Shown piece after piece: positions 6,566 through 12,876 of a stretch of 12,876 nt of DNA. Position 1 is the stretch's first letter, and each line of letters begins with the position of its first letter. The DNA is taken from the NCBI GenBank assembly GCA_017407305.1, contig JAFQWS010000032.1:1-12876 (forward strand), written 5' to 3'. This DNA comes from Clostridia bacterium. Its GTDB lineage: Bacteria > Bacillota > Clostridia > Christensenellales > CAG-314. The position numbers and the translations under genes were made by a program. The notes beneath the pieces are model-generated. The model saw nothing but the letters and a program-made list of their open reading frames with translations. It made no database searches and was not told where the DNA came from.

Positions 6566-7501
6566 ATGACGACAAATTTTCGTGGACTTATTGGCGACAC
6601 GCCTTTGATAGAAATTGACTATCAACTAGATGGAGCAAAGAAAAAAGCATTTTTCAAAGCCGAGTGGTACAACTTGACGGGAAGCATCAAAGATAGAGTG
6701 GCAAAAAGGGTGCTTTTGAGAGCAATGAAAAAAATGCTCAAAAGCGGGCAACCGGTTGTGGAAGTTACCAGTGGAAATATGGGCATATCGTTGTCGGCAA
6801 TTTGCAATTTGTTGCAACGAAAAATGGTGGCAATTATGCCCAAATATATGAGCCAAGAAAGAAAAGCCTTGCTCAAAAGTTTTGGTGCAACGGTGGTGGA
6901 AAGTGAAAATTTTCAACACGCTTTCAACTTGTTGGAAGATTGTGTCAAAGAAGGTATGTTTTGCCCAAGGCAATTTGAAAACGTAGAAAACAAACTTTGT
7001 CACAAAGAAACGACTGCAAAAGAAATTGTTCGTCAAACAAAAGGAGAAATTGGCTGTTTCGTGGCTGGTGTGGGCACGGCAGGGACTTTGATGGGCGTTG
7101 GTGAGTGTTTGCTTGAAAAAGCACCAAAGGCACAATTGGTGGCAGTAGAGCCGTCAAACAGCCCGTTGTTTTCCAAGGGTGTTTCGGGCAAACATCAATT
7201 GCAAGGTTTGGCAGATGAAAAAATTCCTTTGTTGTATGACAAAAGCATTGTGAACAAAGTGGTGTCGGTCAACGACCAAGATGCAATTGCAATGTCGCAA
7301 AAGTTGGCAAAAACTTTTGGCTTGGGGGTGGGAATTTCTTCAGGAGCAAACTTTGTTGCAGTTGTCAAAAACGGAGTGGACAATGCCGTTTCCATATTTG
7401 CCGACGACAACAAAAAGTATTTAACAACCTCTTTGGCAACTCCCATTGAAACGCCACTTGTCGACAAAATTCAACTTCTCAACTTCAAAGTTATAAAATA
7501 A
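6566..7501 (+). CDS. PLP-dependent cysteine synthase family protein
   Basis: This is a fold-type II PLP enzyme, most likely making cysteine from an activated serine (O-acetylserine) and sulfide. The 311 residues match the family length. LIGDTPLIEI starts the protein. Lys42 in NLTGSIKDR is the expected PLP Schiff-base lysine. TSGNMG (68-73) is the substrate-binding asparagine loop, GVGTAGTL (168-175) binds the PLP phosphate, and GISSGA (256-261) holds the Ser that contacts the PLP ring nitrogen. Departures from the standard are Met in TSGNTG, Ala in GTGGT, and a tail (about 289-311) unlike CysK. These make the exact substrate uncertain, and CysM-like or other beta-replacement activity is possible. 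There is no Shine-Dalgarno sequence before the ATG. It stands alone between two terminators. Confidence 0.82.
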   Translation: MTTNFRGLIGDTPLIEIDYQLDGAKKKAFFKAEWYNLTGSIKDRVAKRVLLRAMKKMLKSGQPVVEVTSGNMGISLSAICNLLQRKMVAIMPKYMSQERKALLKSFGATVVESENFQHAFNLLEDCVKEGMFCPRQFENVENKLCHKETTAKEIVRQTKGEIGCFVAGVGTAGTLMGVGECLLEKAPKAQLVAVEPSNSPLFSKGVSGKHQLQGLADEKIPLLYDKSIVNKVVSVNDQDAIAMSQKLAKTFGLGVGISSGANFVAVVKNGVDNAVSIFADDNKKYLTTSLATPIETPLVDKIQLLNFKVIK

Positions 7502-7505
7502 TTGC

Positions 7506-7541
7506 AAAAAAAGTGACACTGCTCTCAGTGTCACTTTTTTT
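7506..7541. terminator. bidirectional terminator, cysteine synthase homologue / SDR
   Basis: agtgacactg (7512-7521) pairs with cagtgtcact (7526-7535) around ctct, flanked by A7 on the left and T7 on the right. It serves both convergent genes. Its right flank runs into the stop codon of the minus-strand dehydrogenase (7540-7542). Confidence 0.93.
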
Positions 7542-8319
7542 ACTTTTTGTCTAGTTTGGTGTTGATTTTTTGTTGTTTGCACCAAATTTTCATAACGGTT
7601 TTTGTAGGAAGAAATTTGACTGCTCTCACTTGCATACGTACGGGAAAACCCAAAATGGAAAGGTCTTTGCCTTTTTTCATATCAACAAGGGCTTTTTCAA
7701 CTACTTGTTGAGGGGTGTAATATCTGTTGAAGTAGGAAATGGTGGAGTCTTCAATTGCAGTGGAGAAAAAGTCAGTTTTTATCCAACCGGGGCAAACTGC
7801 CATCACTTTTATTTGTTTGGGTGCCAATTCCACGTTGAGTGCGCGAGAAAAACTTAAAACAAAGGCTTTTGTTGCGCCGTAGACGTTTATGCAGGGAACA
7901 GGTTGAAAGCTGGACAAAGAACCCATTTGATAAATTTGTGCGCCTTGCTTCATAAAAGGCAAGGTCAAATAGGTGATTGCCATCAATGCTTTGCAGTTTA
8001 GGTCAATCATTTGCATCAAAGTGGCAAGAGGGGTTTTTTCAAAGTGCAAAAATTTGCCAAAACCAGCAGCATTTACCAATACTTTTACGTTGGGGGATGC
8101 TTCTTGCAACTTTGCTTGAAATTGTTCAAAACTTTCTTGTTTTGTCAAATCCAAAGCCAAAGGCACGATTTTTGCTTGTACTTGGCTTTGAAGGTCGCAA
8201 AGAATTTGTTGTCGACGAGCAACCACCCAAATTTCGTCCAATTGTTGTTGTTTGTCCAATGCCAAGACAAACTCTTTTCCCATGCCGGAAGTTGCACCGG
8301 TAACTATTGCAATATTCAT
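7540..8319 (-). CDS. short-chain dehydrogenase/reductase
   Basis: This is a classical SDR oxidoreductase using NAD(P)(H); the substrate cannot be told. The 259-residue product has the Rossmann motif TGATSGMG (7-14), NAAG (83-86), catalytic Ser134 with Tyr147 and Lys151 (YGATK), and PGW (177-179). Arg residues at 35-36 after the second strand suggest a preference for NADPH. A basic C-terminal extension (about 225-259, VRMQVRAVKFLPTK) resembles the tail of SDRs related to YqjQ/DltE-type proteins and may be amphipathic. The ATG at 8319 is chosen for AAGGAG nearby and because the protein then starts directly with the Rossmann strand; the upstream open frame has no similarity. It has its own promoter and no partner gene. 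Confidence 0.85.
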   Translation of the reverse strand: MNIAIVTGATSGMGKEFVLALDKQQQLDEIWVVARRQQILCDLQSQVQAKIVPLALDLTKQESFEQFQAKLQEASPNVKVLVNAAGFGKFLHFEKTPLATLMQMIDLNCKALMAITYLTLPFMKQGAQIYQMGSLSSFQPVPCINVYGATKAFVLSFSRALNVELAPKQIKVMAVCPGWIKTDFFSTAIEDSTISYFNRYYTPQQVVEKALVDMKKGKDLSILGFPVRMQVRAVKFLPTKTVMKIWCKQQKINTKLDKK

Positions 8320-8348
8320 TTTGACTCCTTTCAACGTTTGATGTCTAT

Positions 8349-8377
8349 ATTCTACCACAGCAACCATTGTTTTACAA
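8349..8377 (-). promoter_or_regulatory. SDR gene sigma-A promoter
   Basis: On the minus strand, TTGTAA (8377-8372) and TAGAAT (8354-8349) are separated by 17 bp. The start is predicted near 8342, about 23 nt before the ATG. Confidence 0.75.
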
Positions 8378-8386
8378 GAAAAGTGC

Positions 8387-8422
8387 AAAAAAAATGCGTG
8401 CAAAACTGCACGCATTTTTTTT
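8387..8422. terminator. terminator of the lipoprotein gene
   Basis: atgcgtgca (8394-8402) pairs with tgcacgcat (8407-8415) around aaac, with A8 on the left and T8 on the right. On the minus strand it ends the lipoprotein transcript before the SDR promoter. Confidence 0.92.
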
Positions 8423-8429
8423 GGATTGT

Positions 8430-8882
8430 TTAGGCGTTTTTGAAAATGTCAACGATTGCTTGTCTGCCACTGGACGTAAGTGCAATGGGAATAAGTATGC
8501 AGTTGCCGTTTACAAATCCGGCATCTTTTGCATCTTGGTAAAGTTGTTGAACGTCTTCATTTTCAATCAAATTTTTCAATTGTGTTTTCAATTCTTCGTT
8601 GTTTTGGATGGTATCTCTCAATTCTTGTGTGGATTGAAACTCAATGATGAAAGCACTGCCTTTGGTGATGTTGTAAAGAAGGTGGAAATTGATTACCGTT
8701 TCTTCTTGTTCCAAAGATTCCTTCAAACTGGTCATCAATGCATCAAAGTTGGAGCTTTCCGTATATCCTTCTTCTTGAAATGCTTTCAAGACGTTGGGAT
8801 ATGCGTTTCCGCAAGCGCAAAGTGTGCAACAAAGAACTGTCAAAGCCAAAACCAAAGATACTATTTTCAAATATTTTTTCAT
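8430..8882 (-). CDS. small putative lipoprotein, unknown function
   Basis: No family is recognised. The 150-residue product begins with a lipoprotein signal peptide: MKKYLK, a hydrophobic core (about 7-20) and the lipobox L-C-A-C with Cys24 as the expected lipidated residue. The mature part is acidic and mostly helical in appearance (SLKESLEQEETV, NNEELKTQLKNLIENEDVQQLYQDA). It ends in a more hydrophobic GNCILIPIALTSSGRQAIVDIF segment. This predicts a protein anchored to the outer face of the membrane. AGGAGG lies 10 nt before the ATG. It has its own strong promoter and terminator and is divergent from a TetR-type regulator, so it may be that regulator's target; this is inference from position only. 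Confidence 0.75.
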   Translation of the reverse strand: MKKYLKIVSLVLALTVLCCTLCACGNAYPNVLKAFQEEGYTESSNFDALMTSLKESLEQEETVINFHLLYNITKGSAFIIEFQSTQELRDTIQNNEELKTQLKNLIENEDVQQLYQDAKDAGFVNGNCILIPIALTSSGRQAIVDIFKNA

Positions 8883-8907
8883 TTTGTCATTACCTCCTGA
8901 CGGAGGA

Positions 8908-8936
8908 ATTATAGTTGTTTATGTCTTTCAAGTCAA
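8908..8936 (-). promoter_or_regulatory. lipoprotein gene sigma-A promoter
   Basis: On the minus strand, TTGACT (8936-8931) and TATAAT (8913-8908) are separated by 17 bp. The predicted start is near 8901, giving a leader of about 19 nt that contains the AGGAGG. Confidence 0.85.
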
Positions 8937-9047
8937 TATTGTATTTACTATAATTTTTGTTTATTTTTGTAGTTTTTGCATCATTTTTGATGTTTTTACA
9001 CAAAATTATCAAAAATGTTGAATTTTATAAAAAAACAAAGAATACTG

Positions 9048-9076
9048 TTTACAAATTTAAAAGTTTAGGGTACACT
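9048..9076 (+). promoter_or_regulatory. tetR-family gene promoter
   Basis: TTTACA (9048-9053) and TACACT (9071-9076) are separated by 17 bp. The predicted start is near 9083, about 33 nt before the ATG. No convincing TetR-type palindrome is seen around it. Confidence 0.7.
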
Positions 9077-9115
9077 ATATAAAAAGAATATCGTTCATTA
9101 TTAAATAGGAGACTT

Positions 9116-9679
9116 ATGGCAAGAACAAAAGACCCCAATCTTTCACGCCACATCATAGAAAGGACAATTGAAACAAGTGTGGAAAAAGGCATGGCAAAAG
9201 CCACTTCTATAGAAATTGCAAAAGGCAGTGGTGTCACCGAGGCCACGGTGTTTTCCCATTTTGGTTCAATTGCAAATTTGAGAAAAAAGGCATACCTTTA
9301 TGCTGAAGACGCTTTCAAAACACATTTTGCAAAGTTGGCATCAGATTGCGCCGACTGCGATTTGCAAATTCTTTGCCTTCGCCTTTTGGACGCATCTATT
9401 GAATTGCACAAGTACGCACAATATATTTATGCTTACGAATTGCTTGATTCAGTTACCCCCAATGACTATCAATGCTCTCAAGCAAGCAAAGACGTTGAAT
9501 ATTTCAAAAAAGCATTTGCAAGCGTATCTCAACAAAAAAGCGATGACGAATTTTTGTTGTGGTGGCAATCAAAATGTGTTTTGCTCAAATATTTTGCGCT
9601 TCGCGTAAGATTGGGTGTAGACTATTCTTCTGCCAATCGTGAAAAATATGTAAAAATTATTTTTGGAGACATTCTCTAA
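9116..9679 (+). CDS. TetR/AcrR-family transcriptional regulator
   Basis: This is probably a dimeric, ligand-responsive DNA-binding repressor. The 187-residue product has the TetR N-terminal DNA-binding domain (about 10-57: IIERTIETSVEKG, then the helix-turn-helix SIEIAKGSGVTEATVFSHFGSIANL). It is followed by an all-helical ligand-binding region without recognisable specificity. GGAG precedes the ATG by 6 nt. The nearest possible target is the divergent lipoprotein gene, 233 bp away; there is no adjacent transporter, which is the usual TetR partner. The C-terminal domain has several Cys residues (78, 81, 87, 120, 154), which may be incidental. Confidence 0.85.
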   Translation: MARTKDPNLSRHIIERTIETSVEKGMAKATSIEIAKGSGVTEATVFSHFGSIANLRKKAYLYAEDAFKTHFAKLASDCADCDLQILCLRLLDASIELHKYAQYIYAYELLDSVTPNDYQCSQASKDVEYFKKAFASVSQQKSDDEFLLWWQSKCVLLKYFALRVRLGVDYSSANREKYVKIIFGDIL

Positions 9680-9691
9680 TTTTCAGTTACC

Positions 9692-9734
9692 CAATAAAAA
9701 AAACGGATTGAATTTTCAATCCGTTTTTTTATTG
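9692..9734. terminator. bidirectional terminator, tetR-family / ttcA-like
   Basis: acggattga (9703-9711) pairs with tcaatccgt (9716-9724) around a 4-nt loop, flanked by A8 and T7 that extend the pairing. The ttcA stop codon (9729-9731) lies within the structure. Confidence 0.92.
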
Positions 9735-10457
9735 TGGTTTAACTTTGTCCCAAAGGTTGTATCTGTCGGGATGGGCAATTGCATTGAAAAGTTTTTCCTT
9801 TACGTCGGGATAACTTTCTTGCATTTTTGCCAAAAATTGTTTCATTTCTTCTCTCTTTGTAAACTTGTCGGCAGGACAAGGGTTTTTGACAACGGGCAAC
9901 GTTTTGGAAAAACCAATCAAATCTCTTTCAAAGATATACAACAACGGCCTAATGACCGTTACGTCCGTTCTGTCCAAATAGGAAATGGGAGCAAAAGTGG
10001 AAAGCCTGTGTTCAAACATAAGGGAGAGCATAAACGTGTCGATTACGTCATCAGCATGGTGTCCCAAAGCAAGTTTGTTGAAGCCGTATCTATTCAAGAC
10101 GGTGTTCAGTGCGCCACGACGCATTTTTGAACAAAGACTGCAAGGGTTGGTTTCCTTTCTTTCCTCAAAAATGATGGGGCCAATTTCCGTTTTTTCCACG
10201 TGGCAAGGCACGTCGATTGTTTTGCAGTATTCTTTGATGGGCGCAAAAATATCTTCTTGTGTCAAACCCATATCAATGATTACCGCCATCAATTCAAAAG
10301 GTTCTTTGGAAAAAATTCGATAGTTAGCAAGCAACGACAACAAAACCATGCTGTCTTTTCCACCGGAAACGCCAACGGCAATTTTGTCCCCTGCTTTTAT
10401 CATGTTGTAGTCGGTCACGGCACGTCTAAGCCGTGAAAGCAATTTTTGTTTATCCAT
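9729..10457 (-). CDS. ttcA: TtcA-like tRNA 2-thiocytidine synthetase family protein
   Basis: This PP-loop ATPase family adenylates the base and inserts sulfur, in TtcA at C32 of tRNA. The 242-residue product has the PP-loop SGGKDS (31-36), a CSLC pair (C106, C109), LGHHADD (131-137) and a third Cys, C194 in NPCPADKF. That is the three-Cys pattern that holds the [4Fe-4S] cluster in TtcA. It is shorter than E. coli TtcA (311 residues), as in many Gram-positive homologues. It lies 49 bp downstream of a cysteine desulfurase on the same strand, a plausible sulfur donor. There is no Shine-Dalgarno sequence before the ATG at 10457. A promoter-like element places the start of transcription about on the ATG itself. 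TilS is unlikely because TilS lacks this Cys arrangement. Confidence 0.85.
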   Translation of the reverse strand: MDKQKLLSRLRRAVTDYNMIKAGDKIAVGVSGGKDSMVLLSLLANYRIFSKEPFELMAVIIDMGLTQEDIFAPIKEYCKTIDVPCHVEKTEIGPIIFEERKETNPCSLCSKMRRGALNTVLNRYGFNKLALGHHADDVIDTFMLSLMFEHRLSTFAPISYLDRTDVTVIRPLLYIFERDLIGFSKTLPVVKNPCPADKFTKREEMKQFLAKMQESYPDVKEKLFNAIAHPDRYNLWDKVKPQ

Positions 10458-10463
10458 AGTTGA

Positions 10464-10492
10464 ATTTTAAAATGAAATACAACAAAAATCAA
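10464..10492 (-). promoter_or_regulatory. ttcA promoter, leaderless spacing
   Basis: On the minus strand, TTGATT (10492-10487) and TAAAAT (10469-10464) are separated by 17 bp. The -10 ends 6 nt before the ATG, so the predicted start coincides with the start codon. It lies in the 49-bp gap behind the desulfurase gene. Confidence 0.55.
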
Positions 10493-10506
10493 TCAATTTT
10501 GACAAG

Positions 10507-11634
10507 TTAGACGTCAACTTTTTGCATTATGCCCTCCAATACGTTCAAAAAAGTGTAAACTTCCTCAATTGTATTTTGCGCTGACAAGGAAACACGCACG
10601 GCACCTTGTTTGGAAGTGTTCAACCATTTGTGCATAAAGGGCGCACAATGAAGTCCTGCACGGACGGCAATATCCTTTTGCGAAAGCATATCGGCGATGG
10701 TGGAGCTGTCCACGTCCCCCACGTTAAAAGCACAAATGCCACATTTGTTTGGTTTGGAATATACGGTTGCTTTCAAAAGATTTAGACCGTAGTACAACTT
10801 TTCGTTCAAAGTTGCAATTTTTTTGCTGTTTTGAGAAAAGTTTTCCGCCCACCAATCAATTGCACTGGACAAACAAAGAATTGCCGGTGTGGGCAACGTC
10901 CCTGCTTCCAAGCCATCGCTTGTTGTGGGTTGACTGATCAAATGACTTTCCGTACCCGTTCCACCAAACAAAATGGGGCGAGGCATGGCCCCCCTTCTAA
11001 AAGCCAACACACCACATCCTTGAATGGAGTGCAGTCCTTTGTGAGAGGGAATTGCAATTAAATCTGCGTTGGTGTTGTTTATGTCACAGTCCAAAAAACC
11101 CATTGATTGTGCCGAGTCCACCACAAACAAAATATCTCTGTATTTTTTCAACATTGCGCCAATTTTGGCAATTTCTTGTGCTTGACCGGTCACGTTGGAA
11201 ACGTGGTTGACAATGACCATATAGGTGTTGTTTTGCAACAAATTTTTTATGGTTTCCACTTGGACGATGCCTTCATTGTTGGGTACGGCAATGCTTACGT
11301 CAATTATTCCGTTTTTCTTTAGGTGGTACAAAGGGCGCAACACCGAGTTGTGTTCGCAAACGGTTGTTATGACGTGCCCACCTCGTTTTGCGTGTCCCAA
11401 AATTGCCATATTCAACGCTTGAGTGCAGTTGTTGCAAAAGACGATATTTTCTTCCAAACATCCCGTCAATACACCCAATTTTTTTCTTGTTTCAAAGATT
11501 TTTTCTTCCAAAAGAAGACTTTGTTTGCCCCCTCTTTTGGGATTGAAACTGTATTCTTTCATTGCCAAAAGGGCAGTATCTACAACTTGTTGAGGTTTAA
11601 AGAAGGTTGTTGCAGCATTATCAAAATAGATCAT
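10507..11634 (-). CDS. cysteine desulfurase family protein (aminotransferase class V)
   Basis: This PLP enzyme removes sulfur (or selenium) from cysteine (or selenocysteine) and passes it on as an enzyme-bound persulfide. The 375-residue product has YFDNAATT at the start, NPKRGGK (31-37), CEHNSVLRPL (93-102), the PLP-contacting Asp173 in VVDSAQ, Lys199 in SHKGLH as the Schiff-base lysine, and Cys330 in RAGLHCAP as the expected catalytic cysteine. It resembles the EF2568-type cysteine desulfurase subfamily more than classical IscS or SufS. GGTAGGAG precedes the ATG at 11634. A ttcA-like gene lies downstream on the same strand and a DUF3343 gene is divergent, both consistent with a local sulfur or selenium relay. 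No IscU, SufU or SelD is seen here. Confidence 0.87.
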   Translation of the reverse strand: MIYFDNAATTFFKPQQVVDTALLAMKEYSFNPKRGGKQSLLLEEKIFETRKKLGVLTGCLEENIVFCNNCTQALNMAILGHAKRGGHVITTVCEHNSVLRPLYHLKKNGIIDVSIAVPNNEGIVQVETIKNLLQNNTYMVIVNHVSNVTGQAQEIAKIGAMLKKYRDILFVVDSAQSMGFLDCDINNTNADLIAIPSHKGLHSIQGCGVLAFRRGAMPRPILFGGTGTESHLISQPTTSDGLEAGTLPTPAILCLSSAIDWWAENFSQNSKKIATLNEKLYYGLNLLKATVYSKPNKCGICAFNVGDVDSSTIADMLSQKDIAVRAGLHCAPFMHKWLNTSKQGAVRVSLSAQNTIEEVYTFLNVLEGIMQKVDV

Positions 11635-11729
11635 AATTTTTTTCTCCTACCTAAACTAACATATTCCAAAGATAAAAAATAAAATATACTGTTGGCATGT
11701 CGTTTTTTACATAATTTGGGAGAATACAA

Positions 11730-11981
11730 ATGAGTTATTTGATTGCTGTTTTTCGTTCTAGAAACGTCACCTTGAAAGTTTTTGACTTTTTTCAAGCACG
11801 AGGAGTAAATTGTTCGTTGGTTTCCACACCACAAGGAGCATTGGTGGGCTGTGGATTGTCTTTACGTTTCGACGAACAGGATTTTGAAAAAGTCAAACAA
11901 ATTGCCTTTCAAGACAGCTTTTACGGCTTTTTCAGGGTGACTGTTATAAATAGAAAAACTATAGTTACTAAAATAATTTGA
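11730..11981 (+). CDS. DUF3343 small protein (putative Se/S carrier-like)
   Basis: The 83-residue product begins with an alternating hydrophobic strand (SYLIAVFRS), a helix (about 12-24), and a second strand leading to GCGLSLRF (40-47). This CG..LRF motif with Cys41 is typical of DUF3343 proteins, which are often found beside cysteine-desulfurase-like genes and are suspected sulfur or selenium carriers. Its function is not established. GGGAGA lies 6 nt before the ATG. It is divergent from the desulfurase with 95 bp between starts. No clear promoter was recognised for either gene in that gap. nth begins 51 bp downstream. Confidence 0.72.
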   Translation: MSYLIAVFRSRNVTLKVFDFFQARGVNCSLVSTPQGALVGCGLSLRFDEQDFEKVKQIAFQDSFYGFFRVTVINRKTIVTKII

Positions 11982-11989
11982 AAAAAAGG

Positions 11990-12018
11990 TTGAAAAGGTT
12001 TGTTAAACAATGTATAAT
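11990..12018 (+). promoter_or_regulatory. nth-obg sigma-A promoter
   Basis: TTGAAA (11990-11995) and TATAAT (12013-12018) are separated by 17 bp. The predicted start is near 12025, only about 8 nt before the nth ATG, and there is no Shine-Dalgarno sequence in that leader. Confidence 0.8.
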
Positions 12019-12032
12019 GTATTCGTATAACT

Positions 12033-12665
12033 ATGAAAACTGATAGTTTGGAAATTTTGCGCATACTTGCAAGTGAAATCAAATCGCCAAAATCCGAACT
12101 TGTGTTTGACAATCCTTATCAACTGCTTTGTGCAGTCATCTTGTCAGCACAATGCACGGACAAGCGTGTCAACCAAGTTACACCTACATTGTTTCAATAT
12201 GCACCGGACGTTTTTGCCATGGCAAATGCCGACGTAAAAAAGGTGGAAGAAATTATTCACAGTTGTGGGTTTTATCACAACAAAGCGCAGTTTTTGGTAC
12301 AATCAAGCAAAGACGTCGTTGATCGGTTTGGTGGTGTTGTGCCAAACAACTTGGAAGATTTGCAATCACTCAAAGGAGTGGGAAGAAAGACTGCAAACGT
12401 TGTTTATGCAGTTGGTTTTGGTGGACAAGCCATTGCCGTGGACACCCACGTTTTTCGCGTGTCCAACAGATTGGGTTTGACGGATGCAAAAAACGTTTTG
12501 CAAACGGAAAAACAACTGATGCAGGTCATCCCCAAAGAAATGTGGGCAGATGCTCATCACTACATTTTGTTGCATGGAAGATACGTTTGCAAGTCGCAAA
12601 AACCGATGTGTCACGAGTGTTCGCTGTGTCACTTGTGCAAATACTTCAAAGGTAAGGCAAAGTAA
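12033..12665 (+). CDS. nth: endonuclease III (DNA glycosylase/AP lyase)
   Basis: Nth excises oxidised pyrimidines and nicks the resulting abasic site in base excision repair. The 210-residue product has LLCAVILSAQCTDKRVNQ (31-48), the helix-hairpin-helix LKGVGRKTA (113-121) with catalytic Lys119, and VDTHVFRV (136-143) with catalytic Asp137. The C-terminal [4Fe-4S] Cys set C186-x6-C193-x2-C196-x5-C202 matches E. coli Nth exactly in spacing. The length equals the family norm. The ATG at 12033 is the only sensible start for this N-terminus, even though no ribosome binding site precedes it. obg follows after 4 bp, so the two should be cotranscribed. Confidence 0.95.
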   Translation: MKTDSLEILRILASEIKSPKSELVFDNPYQLLCAVILSAQCTDKRVNQVTPTLFQYAPDVFAMANADVKKVEEIIHSCGFYHNKAQFLVQSSKDVVDRFGGVVPNNLEDLQSLKGVGRKTANVVYAVGFGGQAIAVDTHVFRVSNRLGLTDAKNVLQTEKQLMQVIPKEMWADAHHYILLHGRYVCKSQKPMCHECSLCHLCKYFKGKAK

Positions 12666-12669
12666 TTAG

Positions 12670-12876
12670 ATGTTTATCGATAAAGTTAAAATTTTTGTTA
12701 AAGCAGGAAATGGTGGAAGAGGAGCAATCTCTTTCCACACGGAAAAATATATTCCCAACGGTGGACCTGATGGTGGCGACGGTGGTGATGGTGGCGACCT
12801 TGTTTTGGTCGCAACAAAATCACAAAACACCCTCAACGAATTTCACTTCAAAAAGCATTTTCGTGCAGAAGACGGA
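12670..12876 (+). CDS. obg: GTPase Obg, N-terminal part (runs off the window)
   Basis: Obg is an essential ribosome-associated GTPase involved in 50S maturation, the stringent response and, in Bacillus, sporulation. The 69 visible residues are the glycine-rich Obg fold: MFIDKVKIFVKAGNGGRGAI, FHTEKYIPNGGPDGGDGG, then FHFKKHFRAEDG. The G-domain lies beyond the window. The gene begins 4 bp after the nth stop. Its only ribosome-binding-like sequence is AAGG (12654-12657), 12 nt upstream and inside nth, so translational coupling to nth is likely. The codon repeats for Gly-Gly-Asp are normal for this domain. Confidence 0.95.
   Translation, partial: MFIDKVKIFVKAGNGGRGAISFHTEKYIPNGGPDGGDGGDGGDLVLVATKSQNTLNEFHFKKHFRAEDG

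Noticed and set aside
8893..8906. CCTCC/GGAGG dyad that could hide the lipoprotein ribosome binding site
   Set aside because: The predicted start (about 8901) would leave the CCUCC half untranscribed, so the hairpin probably does not form in the mRNA.
8979..8992. catca-tttt-tgatg inverted repeat with nearby T-run
   Set aside because: The stem is only five A/T-rich pairs and no plus-strand gene lies upstream to terminate.
11692..11710. TTGGCATG resembling a sigma-54 -24 element before the DUF3343 gene
   Set aside because: The required -12 GC element is missing at the correct spacing.
12760..12800. Repeated ggtggcgac-like units
   Set aside because: These encode the normal glycine-rich Obg loop and are not an independent repeat.

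Overview
The window looks like a chromosomal segment of an AT-rich, endospore-forming member of the Bacillota, probably class Clostridia. The supports are an intact sigma-K gene with an N-terminal pro-sequence, an ancestral type A RNase P RNA, strong GGAGG-type ribosome binding sites, sigma-A promoters with 16-17 bp spacers, and short U-tract terminators. No transposase, integrase, phage gene, CRISPR array, tRNA or large repeat was found, so this reads as core chromosome rather than an island.

Layout. Positions 1-272 (minus) hold most of rnpB, whose 3' end lies outside the window. sigK follows on the plus strand (381-1064) and shares a bidirectional terminator with a convergent two-gene minus-strand unit: pyrimidine-nucleoside phosphorylase (2134-3444, GTG start), then a four-helix membrane protein with a Cys-pair zinc-ribbon-like motif (1112-2113). 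Divergent from these is a plus-strand clpC (3728-5920) plus hpf (5939-6466) pair, with a clean promoter whose -35 element sits at the centre of an AT-rich palindrome. A cysteine-synthase-family gene (6566-7501) converges on a short-chain dehydrogenase (7540-8319, minus). A small lipoprotein (8430-8882, minus) is divergent from a TetR-family regulator (9116-9679, plus). TetR converges on a sulfur-related minus-strand pair, ttcA-like (9729-10457) and a cysteine desulfurase (10507-11634). Divergent from the desulfurase are a DUF3343 small protein (11730-11981), nth (12033-12665) and the start of obg (12670 to the window end).

Themes. One is stress and stationary-phase physiology: a ClpC unfoldase, long-form ribosome hibernation factor and sigma-K. 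A second is sulfur handling: a cysteine synthase homologue, a cysteine desulfurase, a TtcA-like tRNA thiolase and a DUF3343 protein.

Most notable. The ClpC homologue has the D1 and D2 ATPase motifs intact. However, it lacks the M-domain, lacks a recognisable ClpP-docking [LIV]-G-[FL] tripeptide in a shortened loop, and carries Lys where B. subtilis ClpC has an acidic phospho-arginine-binding residue. No ctsR, mcsA or mcsB is adjacent. Together these suggest a ClpC freed from the classical adaptor and protease wiring. A second pattern is that three genes (cysteine synthase homologue, ttcA, nth) have no Shine-Dalgarno sequence and promoter-like -10 elements 5-14 nt before the ATG, which points to leaderless or nearly leaderless mRNAs. 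All functional calls come from reading the sequence; no database search was run.
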